A stretch of 64,000 bases of DNA from Bombardia bombarda (taxonomy: Eukaryota; Ascomycota; Sordariomycetes; Sordariales; Lasiosphaeriaceae): contig JAULSR010000001.1 of NCBI GenBank assembly GCA_030512295.1, positions 3,433,001 through 3,497,000 on the forward strand. Reading direction: 5' to 3'. Positions 1-13,423 of the stretch are shown here, in pieces. Every line of letters begins with the position of its first letter. Within the stretch, counting starts at the first letter, position 1. A program made the translations under genes and the position numbers. A model generated the notes under the pieces. The model did not search any database. It was given only the letters and a program-made list of their open reading frames with translations, and was not told the DNA's origin.

Positions 1-396
1 AGCGAAACGTTTACGAATGGACAAAAAAAGTCGATCGATTTATTGCTATTCAAAGAAAGACGAACGAAACCCCCCACCCCCGCCCCGCGGAGATGCTTTG
101 CACGAGAGGAAGAGAAGGACGACGTAATGGTAGTTGGCGGTTAGAAGGGGCCCGTATGTGGGTTTTGGGCCAACCGGGCTAGTCGGGTTGTATATGTATG
201 TGTGTGTGATGTGAGTTGGGATGTGGATCTGGAAACGGGATCGGAAACAGGGGAGGGGGAGGGGAGGGGGGGGGTTGTCGATCTGTCAGGAACATTGACG
301 AGTTTGGAAGAGGCGGGAGAGGGACAGAGACATGAGGGAATGGAAGACAAGAAGAAACATGGATATACTGCGGATTGCGAGCCTCCCGTCAATACC

Positions 397-480
397 TGAC
401 CTGACCTGACATGATCTACCTGACCCCTGACCTGACACTGACCCTCGCTCATCCTCTGCCTGTCATGTCATGTCATGTTA
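397..480. repeat. Short TGACC and TGTCA tandem repeats
   Basis: The stretch 397-450 repeats TGACC/CTGACCTGA units imperfectly. 464-480 repeats TGTCA three times. These are simple-sequence expansions with no coding content. Confidence 0.6.
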
Positions 481-3400
481 TGAGTTGGAATGATGGAAAC
501 GGGAATTGGAATGGAATGGGGAGATGACGACGATGACAAGACGACAACAACAATAACGGCAACGATGGACGCTACGCTACTGCTACTGCTGCTGATTCAT
601 GGATTGATGATACCACAATTTTTTTGCATTGGTCATGTTGGTATGATATGGCATGGCATGGCATTGCGCGCGCATACTGCTGCTGCTGCAAGGGCGGGCC
701 GGGCGGGCAGGTGGAAGTCGCGTGTGTGTGTTATATTGTGCGGTTTGCGTGGCCCGCGCCCTTATTATTCTTTATATTACTATCGTTGACGTTGTCGTTG
801 CAGTTGGTTTTTTTTTTGTGTCTATCTGTCTGTCTCTGTCTATACGCTACCAACGACGACGGCGATGGGAACAAAAAATCAAAAAGACCTCGCCCGGCCG
901 CTCTCTTTCTCTCTTTGTCTATTCTATATACTATGCTATACTGGGTAGTGACTACTACACTACTAGTATTGTCCGTGTTACATGCTACTACTACTACTAT
1001 TCCAGTACTAGTATTGTCATTGGGTTTAATGCTCCATTTCTGAGGTCTCCATCCCTCTATTCTTTTCTTGGGTCGTTCGTATTTTTGGTTGGCGAGTCTT
1101 TACCATCTATCCATTTTCTTTCTTGGGTTATTTTAAAGCGAGATGTGTGGGTTTCTATAGAGGCTGTGTTTCTTATTTGTCATGACGTGTAACAAATATG
1201 ACGATCATCTTGTTTTGTTTCTGCTACCTCAAATGGAAGGATAGGATAAGGAAACGAGAGGCGGCGCGGGCGCTTAAACTAGATATTCGTTTGCATACTT
1301 CATTTTCTTAGAGGATATAGGAAAGATGGTTGCATGTATTTACTATACTACTTGTTCTGGTGGTGCTGGACATAGAGCATCGGACAATAATACTGGGTTT
1401 GTTGGCCTGAAGGTGTTTGTGTTCCAGTTCTTGAGGGTCATAGCTCTACCACTTGACCGCATATTTCCTCCGCTAGACTGTTCAGATGTATTCCCCCTTT
1501 TCCCCTCCCCCCATACAGCCCACACACTCTTCATTTCTGAATAGAGGAAGCGATCATTTGAAGGGGGCCGTGGAAAGGTGGTGGCGGTTGGGGTGGTCAA
1601 GATTCGTGCGACGTGACCCGACTGACTGACCGGCTCTCGGCGTTCGAATAAAAAACCGACTTCAGTCATACTAGTCATGCAAGCAACGACCGACATACAT
1701 CACTTCTCCCCTATTGACACCGTTACAATCAATATAGACCAAAAGAAGAAGAAATGGATGACCCCTGCCGGCTCAAAATCTGAGCAGCCGCCCTCACCGA
1801 GATTCGAAGACCTATACGAGATTACTCCCAATGTTTCGACTAGTTGGCTTCATTTACATTCATCCACCCGTCCATTGGGGGGGTGATTTCAAGTTCATGC
1901 GCTACAAAAGGTGTGTAGTGACGATCCTGGTCAGGCATCATTTTTAGTTTTGGTGGTGGCTCGGCCTTGTCTGTCTGCCTCAGAATGTTCCAGTGGTATG
2001 ATGAGTTTTGCCTGGCCCCTCGTCGACGTCAGTATCTCTGGTGTTTCAGTAAGATGAAGAATAAATTGGAAATACTTGTCGTCGTCATCAGTGGACGCCA
2101 TCAGCGTGTAACCAGGAGGCTGGAATACCACCGCAGCAAGGCGACCTTTGCGTCCAAATTTCCGTTCTTCCCCCTTAGTACGCATCCATCTGTTTCCAGG
2201 GGTGACTTGATGCTGTTGAGAGATAGAATGAGTCACCGAGGCATTTCTCCCATCATCACTTCTGGTTTCTTAGGCAACAATGGGGGTCCAATGCGAGATT
2301 GAAAAACAAGAAGAGGGCTGAAGTTCGATGTTTAGGATCCAATGCGAAAATCCAGGGCAAAGTCCACTGTTGGTCGTTTCTCACCTCTCTTGTGACTGTG
2401 ATATGGACATCTCGTACGCCACACGGCACACGAGACTTGTCGATATTTTCTTCTGTCACTCCCTCCGCCGGGCCGGTCGATCTCTTCGTAAAGAAGATCA
2501 GATATAAGGGATACACTTGCGGGAGAAGCCACGATGAGTGAGATGAATGGGGTGATCTCATACGCGAAGGAGGCGTCAAGGGCATAGACCATCCCGTCCG
2601 GTCCGAGCCGTCAGTCTCCCCCAGAATCCCAGTAGTGGATGAGTGAGAAGGATGTTGTAGCTGACTCTCACATGTTCGAGAACACTGGGGCTCCCACTAG
2701 AGGTGTCAGCGACTGTGTGAAAGACTCAACGAGGTATTAGTGATTCTAGGCTGGGAACGTGCTGTGCCAGTCTCGGGCCCTTCCTTGCCATAATAACAGG
2801 CAGTGATATCACACGTCTTAAAACAATTTTAGATCCAATTGCTCCTTGAATAAAACAACACAATAAACGGAGAGGATGGCATACAGGAGAGCAGGATTCG
2901 GGCCCCACGGCGACTCCCTCTATTGATAGACCAGGTGGTGATCGTTAGTTCGGAGATATCATACGAGTTGATGAGTTCTTGGCCTTTTGGTAATGCAATC
3001 CAAAGAACATATGTCGACCCCCATTTCCAGAAAACTCCTCTCAAGTTGGCAGCTAACGATCAGACGCCGTTTAGGGGGCTTGTTTTTTAACCTATTGAGT
3101 GCTGGTCCCCGCCAGAACGGCCATGCCAACCGCGCTTCCGAGATCCTCCTGCATCGATCAGCTGCATGCAGAGTACCTTGTCACCCTCGCGTTGGGCAGG
3201 GCCTCTGCCGAGGAAAACGGTTTATATGGGGGCTACCAGTACCTGTCCAACAGTCACGGTTCCATAACTCGTGGGGGCAGAGACTGGGGGCCAAACCAAA
3301 CGGCAGCTTGGCCGTGGCTGAGGCGCTGATTGAAGTTGATCTTGCCATGCTCGATTCACTCAGCGCCTCAAAGTGCCGTGTCACTGGGTTCTTCCGTTGG

Positions 3401-6148
3401 GAAGGGGGAGGCGAGTGACTATGCTGAATACGCTCAGATGCTGTTGGCTTGTAAGCAAAACTCCTAGTAACTTGGTCGACACACCCGTATACGTAAATAA
3501 CAGCTGGAAATATCAAGGGGCGTGTTCATTCATAAATCGGCCTGACGGTACCACTGCGGTTGTCGCTGTTATAGATGAACCTTCTCGCGATTTCCGGAAC
3601 TCGAGGGGCTGGAAAAAGGTAGTGAGAGCAAAATATGGAGTCGGTTGGTGAACATGATTGTGAAACGCGAGGCAGCCTACGATGGGAGCACAACGTTGCT
3701 CCCGTTTTGCCGGGCCGCTGGGAAATCGCAGCTTTCGCGTGGGATGCAAAGTCCGGGGCAGACAAAGCTTAGGTCATAGCTGATGACGCAGAGATAACCC
3801 CATGCTCACCATCAGTCAGCAAACAAGCGCTCGCCAAGACTGAATACAAGGCTCACCGCCACCACTTGATAGCTGAATCAACCCTGCGAGCACATATAAT
3901 AAATGGGTTGACTGACCCCGGAATATGACTCTGACTTTTTAACTCTTGTCGAAAGCCATTTGCCATTATTGTATGATCGAAAGGCGAGTACGTCCCCTTA
4001 GGCAGGTGAAGCTCACAGCCAGGCAAGGAATCTTGGTACGGGTTAGATCCTTCTCTTCCGGCCTTCCTTGAGGAGCGCGGGGGCTTGACACTCACGTGCT
4101 GGCCCAACCTGGAAAGCCAAGCTTCTATCTTGCCAATGCCTATCTTGAACAAGGTGAGTGCAAGTGAGCAGACGAAACCCGCGGCAAGAAGCGAAGTCAA
4201 GTGTTTCGCGGAGACTTTTTAGTCTTCCGGCGGTGTGTAGAAGCCTATTTCCTTTCCCAAGAGCGGGTTTGGATTCGATACATTGGTAGTATAGCGTGTA
4301 TTGTGTACGTATATTGTGTAGGTGGACTAGTGAATCGTCAGTCAGCCATATCGGGGCGGTGCCTCGTGCTAACCCGGGATTCGTTCACTTGAGGGCTTCA
4401 AGTTGATGGGAGTGGTGGAGTGGTGGGTGGTGGGGCGCCCGTTGTGACCTGATCATCGCGAGCCGATCAAGATAAGACATCCTAGGGATCGATCATGGAA
4501 TGGAACCTAGAGCAGGCGATTGGCTGCATCCCGAGACATTCTGTGAATCCCCCACAACTCGCAGCAATAATGCACTGCTTGGTTACAGGATACCGGACAT
4601 ACCTCCTCAAATTGGTCGCAGGGCTGAGGAAGGAATGAACATGCTGGGTAGGTAGTCTCGTAGTCTCGTCGTCTGTGTTGTAAAAGTTGTCTAGGACGGA
4701 CTGAGGGGCCAGCCTAGCAAAATAGCTTCTGTGATACAAACTAGCTGCAATTCTGCATAGATGTTGGCACATCGTCTATTCATCCCGTCCAGCATCTAGC
4801 ATGTCTGCGGCGTGCTGTTTTTGAAGAAAATCGGTAGGTGCTGAGGTAGGTAAGGTACGTAGTCTGGATAGTGGGTTCTGTAGGTGAAAGGGGGGCGTTC
4901 CCTTAGGTCCTTACCCCGGCTTACCCAGCATGGCAGGTAGTTGCTAAACCCGTGAGACGCCTAACTATAGGATGCCTTCAGCCGGTTTCACGTCTGTGGT
5001 GCGCTGTAAATGGCATCTGGCCCGGTGCATCCATGACCCGGACTAGTGTAAGTTGCTGGACCATAAAAGACACCTTGGCCCGGGCTTTGCGGGGGTAACT
5101 GCTCACCTGGTAGGTGTCTGGGTACGGTAGATACCTATAGGTCGACATAGGCGGATACGGTTTCTTCTTTATCCTGCAAAGAAACACATCCAAGACTTCG
5201 TGTTAATGGGGCTAAGAGCTTGGAGTCATGGAAGGCCGTCAAGGAAATTCGGTGAGCTATAGCCAAGCACAGCCGAATCTCGGTCTGAACGGCTGCCTTT
5301 TGCGCCGCATACTGTGCGTTTTTTTCATAACGACATTTGCGACGTAATGTCAAGATCATACCGGGAACAACATGACGTGCTCCTAGGTCGTCATCGTCTA
5401 GGAATGCGGATGACGTTGCCGATGGAAGCATTAGGGAGTTCTAGTAAGTCCCGGGGTGTCCTAGCTCCTGGTTGATGGTCAGATCACACTGATCACCATA
5501 GAGCCGGGCGACGGGAGGCGCGGAAATGTCTTGTCAAGGACACGTGCGGTTACTGATGAGTGAGGTGGCATCCGTGCTGCCTGCCTACATACGCACTTGA
5601 TGACTCCTTGGGTTTTCATGTGCCTCATCTCTGGGTGGGATTTGGCTCCTTTTCCCTTAGTTTTGTCTTGCGAGTTTGACACTTAACGGGGCCGAACGGT
5701 CAAACGGATATGCGAAGCTTGACTTTGATTAATAAGAGCGCCTGGTAATCAGCATGCGGATAGGGCCCGTTCCCCCGATCGAGAATCACCTCCCGGTGAA
5801 TTGCCGAGCAAGAAATCAACCCCAAGTCCACTCAGGCATTCCAGGCAGCCTTGCTTCAACCTCGAGTAGGCAGGGCTGTTGATTCTGTGCTAACACTGGT
5901 TGCAATGGGGGCCAAGAGCTTGCCTGCATACATGTTGTGTGGTGGTTGTATGCATGTATGTAGGTGGAACGGCCAAGTATCTTGTCTTTGACAGCCGGTC
6001 ATTGCTTCCAATTCGGATTGAGTCTCGTCTTGGCCCCAGGCCAGCCTCAAGGGTGGTGGTTCCAGGCGGCTGGTCTAGGAGGGTAGCCACAGATGTCGGC
6101 GATCAGATGCAACGCGGATGCGGACTCCGTGTATGTACTACAGTATGT

Positions 6149-6183
6149 CTGTACATACGTACAGTAGTGTGCTGTATGTACAG
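6149..6183. repeat. Inverted repeat, 10-bp perfect arms
   Basis: CTGTACATAC at 6149-6158 is the exact reverse complement of GTATGTACAG at 6174-6183, with a 15-bp spacer that itself contains part of the same motif. Further copies of GTACATAC-like sequence flank it, so several alternative hairpins are possible. No gene is adjacent. Confidence 0.7.
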
Positions 6184-9100
6184 TACATACATGAATGACA
6201 CCCCAGATCCTAGGCACTAGCCACACATTGGATGAGATACGGCTGGTTGGGAACCGGCTAACCTTCACTCCAGTTTTTCTTTGCTGTAGAATGATTCTGG
6301 GACGGCTTGGCTCGACGAGTCCATGTCGACAATCTCAACCACAGTGTGTTATAAGACCACTGCATTAGATCGTCTTTGTCGACATCTCCACATGCCAGCC
6401 ACAGGAGGTCTCTGCAATGATGACATTCAATGTCAGATCAACCGAGAGCAAGGGAGCCACAATCCTAGGCTTGAGCCCAGCACGCCGAGAGCATGCCTAG
6501 CACGCCTGGGTAGCCAGCCTCCACTCCAAGTAATGACTGCCTGCGATCATATGCGACGTGCAGACCGTTGTCGATGCTTGGGACGGCATCCTACTGGTCT
6601 AAATGGACGTCCTGGATATTTTGGCCTTGGTTGTGCCGTACTGCACCCAATGGATACGACCACGATCGCCCAGGAGTTGGTCCGAACCCCGCTGGCGGGC
6701 ATCGGGGGATCAGAGCTCCGCACAGCCCTACACCGTCTTGTGGTCAGCAGAGGCCGCCGTGATACAATTCGGGTCAAGTGTTAGCTTTCTACCATACCTA
6801 ATTCGAGCCGTCAGACAGGGTGCGGAAAGATGGAACCATCTGCCTACCCACGACCCTGCTCAGAATAACTTCCAGTATCGTTTCTAGGGTGCCTATTGTG
6901 TGTACTATTGCCGGGGATGATTAACTGAAGCGCCCTTTGAGCGGTACTTGCCAGGTAGGTAGTTAGCGTTAGCGAGCGTTGAAGAAGACATGGATGCTGG
7001 CCGTTTCAAAGGGGTCCGTCGAGAATAGCGAAATCGCGACTCGTTCCTGTTATTCATCCCGTGTGGAGGAATCCTACGGACGCTCTGCTGTCGCGTGCAC
7101 ATTAACTGGGCTCTCTGTCTCTCTTTCTCTCTGTCTCTTCGGTACGGCAACGGCAACGGCAATGGCAATAGCAAGAAGCAGACGGCTAATGAACGTAGAG
7201 TCCCATGTCGATTTCGCCAGTATCCTCGTTTGCGCCACACACCACCCTCTGGTAATTGATCCGGTAACCGGCTGGATCAGAGACCAGTCAACGATCAGAG
7301 ATGGTGTAACCCTCTTTCTCCGATGGCAAGGGCAACCGTCAATGCTGATGCTGACGCCGGGCTTTTGTCCTCGATTTTGGCCTCGAGTAGTCACCGGCAC
7401 TCCAGAAATACACGGGATTCGGGCGTCAATTGGTCGTTGGTTGGGGACAGCCGACAGGCTTCATGAGTCCAAGATTGGAAGACGCAGATCTACTGAGAAG
7501 AGGCTGAGAAGATGGAGTCAGGATCGGTAACTGCCGTCGACAAGGCAATTCAAGACAAAAGGTCCCTGTCCTTTGGTGGCTTGGGATTCTTGGCGTCAGG
7601 GCGAATATTAGGCGCGTCCTTCAGCTGGTTGGCAGCGCAGGGCTGTCTAGGCTGTCTGAGCTGTCTGGGGAAAGGCGTTGAGGACGATGGAAGTTGGGAA
7701 AGCCGTTTGGTGCGACAACCCACCTCCACTACTCCCGTCCCTCCTACTCAGTCGCAGTTGCAGAGTTCGACCTGGAAATTCACGTCTCGGTGACTGACGG
7801 CTTTTGTGGGTGCACACCACGTCAAGGGGCACGGACAGTACCTTAGGAAGGTGCAACGGGAACTCTATGGGGACCTAAGGCATGGCCAGCTCCCGTTCGC
7901 TCCTGCCCTCGACGGGATCTTGAGGCGAGGTAGGGCGGGGCAAGGCAGTGACGACTTGCAAGATGTATGGGAACCTTAAGGAAATGGACACGGGCTCCTT
8001 CCTGTCCAGTTGCGCATATCAGTGATGGCGAGGAGGAGGGCAGGAGAGCCCCGTGTTGTTGCTTCTCCACCCCCATACCTGTAATAGAGGTCGGTAAGAC
8101 GAGCGAGACGAGGTAGCTCTTGCAGTGACTGTACGATATAGATGTTGAACGGCAGGTGCCTTTCATCGCCTGCGTGCGTGCCTGCATACCTGCACATCCG
8201 CCCCGTTGTGCCTGCCTACCTTACCTTAGTGCCTGCGCACCTTCGTTATGTACCTGATTGCTAGACCGACAGGACCTAGGAAAGTCGGTAAGGCAGCTGA
8301 GGCAATGAAATCGGTGCTGTTTCACGCAATCAACATAATTTTACGGTGCAGTAATGAAGCTATTGCGAATGCTTTCTTTAGCAACTCACGGTCGTTTTGT
8401 GAGCCTCCCACGCCCGGCCCGTGCCTATTGTTCGTTCAGCCCAGCCTAACGGGGAGCGGCACGCCCCTTGACCGTTTTCAACTTGGTCCCGGGGATGATC
8501 TTGGAACTTCTAGATTGCGTGCATGTCAATGCCGTCACGGTCGCCTACGGTTACCTAGGTTGGCAGATGCCCGGGTAGGTAGGTTCCATCGGTAGCTTAC
8601 TGGACTCCAACTGTGGCTTTGTCTTGGTTGTGTTGACTGGGGTTTGGGTTTTTAGAGATTTTTCAAAAAAGATGTCAGACCTGATGGTTCTTGCCGCAAA
8701 GCTGATTCAAACGATACTGGCGTCCGTCTCAAGCTCGGGGCACCGCGGACCCATTGACGTTGGATCAGGTACGTACTCAAAATCTCACTACCTTACATAC
8801 CTGAGGTAGCTCTATGCTTGCATCATCTCATCTGTAAGCTCCAGCGGCTATCTCGAGCTAGGTGTCTCCGTCGTCCGGGTCCTCTCCTGTCATGATAGCG
8901 TCCGTACCTACTTTATTAGGTAGCCAAAAGAATGGACGATTACTTGACGTCAGCCCGTAAGGAAGGTACCTTGGTCTCTAGACTGCCGGTCTAAACGGTG
9001 ACTTGCTCTTGCCGGTTCGGGACACAACGCGGCAGGGTGGAGCAATACCAGGTACATGGAGGCCAATTGCTACGCTACAGCCACACGGATTATTTCTAGT

Positions 9101-10461
9101 GTATTTACAGGATTAAGGTACATACACTACGTGCAGGCTGGGGCCATTCAGGTAGATGGTTCCACAGTACCAGGCTCGAGTTCCATAAGGCTATCCATGC
9201 ATGTTAGTCACGCCGCCCGTTGTGACGGAACCTCAGTGGAATCACATTCGTCCACATCTTCGGTCGGCCGTTCTTTCCGTTCTTTGTACTGGGCAGATCC
9301 CGTTTGGACTAAGGTTCCTTACTGGCTAGAAGATGTGGACCTCTGCCAAAGTTCGTATGGTGTACAGTACAAACAGTACGAAGTACTTCATGCCAGGGGT
9401 GTCCCTCCTTCCCACCCCTCTATTCAATCCCTGCCCGCCGAACACCCCAGGGCACCGTCACCACGGGCCACCACCCGCGAGGCCTTTTTGGGAGCCGGGT
9501 CGGTTTCTGGCCTGCGAGCGCAGCTCACGGGCACCACCCTTACACCCTACAGGGCTCTGAATGGTAGCCCGGTAAGGTAGGTACGGGCAGTATGTACATT
9601 ACCAAAACGCCGATCCCTGTCACCCAGACGCTCTAGGTACCAAACGGTCTGCTGTGCAATGCCGGGTTTTTCGCTGGTGCGTTTCTCTCTCGCAAAGCAG
9701 CAACATCTCTATTCCTGCTTCTCGAGTCACTTTTTTAGCGACTGCGCCATAGCAATCCGCAAACCAAACATGTACCAGTGCAAGGGCCCTCCAGTCTGTT
9801 GCCCTGCCTGCGCCTGGCAACAGGACCGCATCTTGTGCATTAGTGCCTGCACATACCAAGAAGGAGCTTGCTTTACTTAGTCATAGAGGCTGTTCCTCAA
9901 CGGTGAGAAGCAATCCCAGGCATCACTGAGGTGGTGCCTCCACCCTCAAGTGCCTCCCAGCCAGTCCTGTCCAGATGACGACTGTAGTCGACCTTGCCAG
10001 GCTGCCAGGGCCTATAAGGCAGCTGCGATGCCCTCTCCTATGTTCCTGTTGAATAATATTCGATATCCCAATTTCCTTAACATCTCAGTGTAGTCTCTAC
10101 TACTACTATTACTACCAGTACTCCTCCAGTCTTCAAGTCTTCAAGTCCGCATTCTCTCTTCTTCATTGTTGCTTCTTGCTTCTTCCTCTTCTATTTCCTT
10201 TGGGTCTGCTACTGCTTAAGTTCCTTGGATTTCTCTCATCTTCCTCAACTCAAACAAGACTACCATACCCTTACTCCTCCTCTCCCTCCTACGACTGAAG
10301 ACACTCATAGCCCAAATACCCTTGCCATTAGCTATCTATCTCATCTCAAGTTCGGATCCGAGCGTACCCATCCCTCGTCGCCATACATCATACCAGGAAT
10401 CTTTGTGGCAGACGAGTTTCGACGACAATTCCTCCGGCAGGCCCAGAGAAAGTTGGACAAG

Positions 10462-10740
10462 ATGTGTATGCAACTAGTTGAGCTCTACTCGGCATGCCGA
10501 TGCCTCTATTATCAACACGCGGTTGATAGGTGCGCTGCCTATGGCCGGCCAGGGCATGGCGTTCAGAGGCGGACAATTTTGGTCGGATATGCCTGCGGCG
10601 AGCACTCGGCGCACCACTCAAGCGGCTACGACTACAATACGTATTCTCAGTACGGAGATTCTGGTCACCAATCTCACCAATCTCACTCTCACTCCCACTC
10701 CAGTCGATCGTCCAAATCCTCGCGCAGCCATTACAGATGA
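10462..10740 (+). CDS. Small Cys/His-rich conserved-looking protein
   Basis: A 92-residue protein of unknown function. The N-terminal half carries CRCLYYQHAVDRC, then a GRPGH turn, then a basic RRTILVGYAC segment followed by EH. The spacing of Cys and His residues suggests a small metal-binding fold. The C-terminal half is low complexity, rich in Ser, His, Tyr and Arg, ending in SRSHYR. The start at the ATG of MCMQLVELY is chosen because the frame upstream has no ATG and is low complexity. A pyrimidine-rich leader (about 10080-10240) precedes it and a TATAAGG-like element lies near 10012. From memory, similar short proteins with this core occur widely in Pezizomycotina without an assigned function; that resemblance should be tested. 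No close neighbour suggests a role. Confidence 0.65.
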   Translation: MCMQLVELYSACRCLYYQHAVDRCAAYGRPGHGVQRRTILVGYACGEHSAHHSSGYDYNTYSQYGDSGHQSHQSHSHSHSSRSSKSSRSHYR

Positions 10741-13017
10741 AGGGTCTTGTCTTCGACGATGGGCTGCCGTGCTCGGCACTCGCCGCCATTGGAGCTCTTT
10801 GGGTTTGAAAGCTGGGTTGCCTATCTCTACTCCTTTCGAGTGAGGTCAAACTCTCTGGTCCTGCCACCGTCCCAGCTTTCATATCTTTTTGTGGGTCACG
10901 ACCGCTTGTTGTCAACCTCGGCACCACCCGACATTGGATGACTATCCTCGCGGCAAACGATCTACATCAGACTGGACCTGGCTCCGGACGATTGTCAGTT
11001 ACCTCGGCAACCGAAACTGGCAGACATGTCATCGAAGACGATCGGACGACACAAGAAACATTCGCCAAAGGGGAAGCCGCTTGATGGGTCAAACTTCCTT
11101 GAGCTATACCGTACACGACACACATGACACCATATACCACACATCATTCATTCATCCATTCGAGAGCTTGGATTTTCTTGGCGATTTGGTTTTTTTCTTC
11201 AAATTATTTGGGAGCATAGCGTCAGCATCGGAGTGTATTGATTGAATTTCAGCGGACAGACATAGCGCGCATTGTACACCTTTTTTCTCCCCTTCGTCAT
11301 TGGGTTGGACCACAGTTCATGGTTTTTAGTTTTGGGAATTGGCATTTTGGGAAAGGGTTCGGGAAAGATTCATGCATACAGGGCACGATACCACACACAG
11401 GCGTTAGGGATATGGAAATAACTGGGAAGGACAAGGCTTTATGGGGGTTACTAGAGTCATGCTTTTTTTTGGAGGGGGGAGGGGCGCTGATTGTTTCAAT
11501 TTCCTACACTCTGCTGCTTTCATCTCTTTTCTCACATTTTCTATTGTCATTTGAGCACCCCATCTACCCCTAATCCCTGCTCTGGAAGCAGCGATCTCTG
11601 GCCAAACACGGCATTGCAGGAGGAGGAAACATGGTCGAGAGCAGCCAGGTCAATGGCTTTGCCGGCGCAGTTGGTTTTCAGAGCCAATGCGACCTGGATA
11701 TTTTTGTTTTGCTATTTTTTATCACCACTATCATTCTCAGGATGCCTAGCTGGGCTGGTTGCTTTTACCTCTGGCAGGAGATGCTGTTGAGGCAGCTGAT
11801 AGATAGCACTCGATAGCAGCAGGGGCCGTTGAGAGGCCCTGACGAGGCAACGACCTTTGGTTGCTTCGGTGCCGAATTGAAGCGAGGCAGATTAGACTAT
11901 TACTACTTCAGAAGCCCAAAATACACAAATACCACTCAACAATGTCTCGAATGATGAATCCTAATGTGGCGTTAGCTCGTGTTGGTTTCCATTTAACAGT
12001 GCAGCGCTTGACCCACACCTCATCACACCACGCCATTGATTTAGTAGTTTACGGAGAACTGCTAAGCTACCTCATCTTTTGTTATCTCTTGAAGAATCTC
12101 GAGTTTTGGACCTCTCCATAGATGTCGAGTCAGAAAACAGCGAGTTCGGTAATTCAACATGATAAAAGTGCAGCTGGTACAATACGTAGCTCACATCTGA
12201 AGTTCTTTTTAGAATTGGCTGCTCGGTCCACATTCCCCTGCAATCGAAATGAGAAGACAGAAACCTAACATCAAAAGAGTCAAAGACAAGGCTGAAAGGA
12301 AGAGGTAGCCAAGCAAGCTCCCTGGCTGCTGCCTCCTCACTCAGCGTCAATCAATCTCAACAATTCGCTCGGGGTTGACATGGTTTCTTGATGCAGCAGC
12401 AGGGATGTGTATTTTCTGCCAGCGGTAATAAATCAGCTCAAAATCAGTCAGTGCTTCTCGTTCGTTAGCGATTCGCACTGGCACTTCGGGAGGCCGGGGC
12501 CGGGGGGGGAGGAGGGAGGAGGGAGGAGGGGCTTGCTCTGGGGCCGGTTAGCGGTCTCGATTCCGAAAAGCATCACGGACCCTCGATCTCTTCGCGGCGA
12601 TTGGCGAGTGGCGATTGGACTGGGAGAGCTTCCCATGGCATAGGCGCGCGGTGGCATGGGCGTGGCATGGGCCGGCGGCATGGGGGCCGAAGCCTTGCCC
12701 CAGCCTTGTTAGCTCCAGCTCACGAGGCAGGCAGACAGGCTGCTTCAGCACCTTGAGGCTGCTGAGCTGGAGACCTGTGGCCAATCACAGGCTCTCGGCT
12801 GTTGAGAAGATGCTGGGAAGAAGAGTAAAAATAGAAGGGACCCACGACAGGGTTAAACATGACAGGGGATAGGGCTCAGGGTTCAGGGTTCAAGGGGATT
12901 TTTTGGGCAGGGGTAATAAACTTTTAGAGGCCGCTTTAAGAAATGGTGGGGTCCTAAATTACAAAACAGGCCATTCCATTCCTCGTCGGGTCTTGCAACT
13001 AACACTTTCCTAGTGCA
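10741..13017. other. Gene-free interval
   Basis: About 2.3 kb with no supportable gene. A 48-codon ATG frame starting near 10938 has plausible codon use but is too short and isolated to call. The interval holds poly-purine and poly-pyrimidine tracts, and near 12878-12894 imperfect TTCAGGG copies that resemble, but do not match, fungal telomere repeats. Confidence 0.5.
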
Positions 13018-13423
13018 ATGTCGACATCGCGAGAATCCATTTCCAGACTCATCGATCAGATTCGGATAGCTCACAATAGGCAGCAAAGTCAAAAGAAGGC
13101 GCGTACCTACCCTAATTACTCACACCACAGCCATCATCACAGGAAAACATGGAATCACTTGATCAAAGTCAAACGCTGTGCCCTGAACCCCAGGTTCCAT
13201 CCGATGGTCTTCTGCCGACGATGCCTCGAATCTCGATGCCCTCGACCAGGACGAGGAACACGGACGGAGCTCGCCCCGTTGTTGCATTGCTCGGGAACCG
13301 TGCAGAGAAGCTGCCGACGGAATGTCATCAGTCACCCTCACCTTTGATTTCCCCAACTTCGCAATAGAATCTATATATCCGCCTGGGGTGGAGGCTAGGT
13401 TTCAGACTCTCTCAGCCCACTAG
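13018..13423 (+). CDS. Candidate two-exon small protein (weak)
   Basis: Proposed exons are 13018-13102 and 13194-13423, giving 104 residues. Exon 1 begins with ATG (MSTSRESISRLIDQI). A donor GTACCT at 13103 and a CAG acceptor ending at 13193 define a 91-bp intron. The phases match exactly: exon 1 leaves one base and exon 2 supplies two. The downstream frame (SIRWSSADDASNLDALDQ to the TAG at 13421-13423) has an acidic, natural-looking composition and no stop over 75 codons. No domain is recognised. Reading straight through the intron in the exon 1 frame also gives an open frame, so intron retention or chance is possible. Transcript evidence would decide. Confidence 0.35.

Larger units (their letters stand above)
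1..10461. other. Long gene-poor region
   Basis: No supportable gene is seen on either strand. The open frames here are short, often need non-ATG starts, overlap on opposite strands, and show no recognisable domain. The stretch contains short tandem motifs: TGACC-type repeats near 397-450, TGTCA near 464-480, GGCAT copies near 644-664, GGCAAC copies near 7144-7172, several GGTAGGTA motifs, and a palindrome cluster near 6149-6183. It could be true intergenic DNA, long UTRs of genes outside the window, or highly eroded repeat DNA. Nothing seen distinguishes these. Confidence 0.6.

Noticed and set aside
6979..7530. 183-codon plus-strand frame starting with a non-ATG codon
   Set aside because: Contains a simple CT and GGCAA repeat, has no domain, and overlaps a frame of similar quality on the other strand.
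10938..11084. 48-codon ATG frame with reasonable codon use
   Set aside because: Too short, no domain, and no in-phase splice link to the neighbouring small Cys/His gene.
12878..12894. Telomere-like repeat (TTCAGGG copies)
   Set aside because: Seven-base imperfect units that do not match TTAGGG; only two to three copies.
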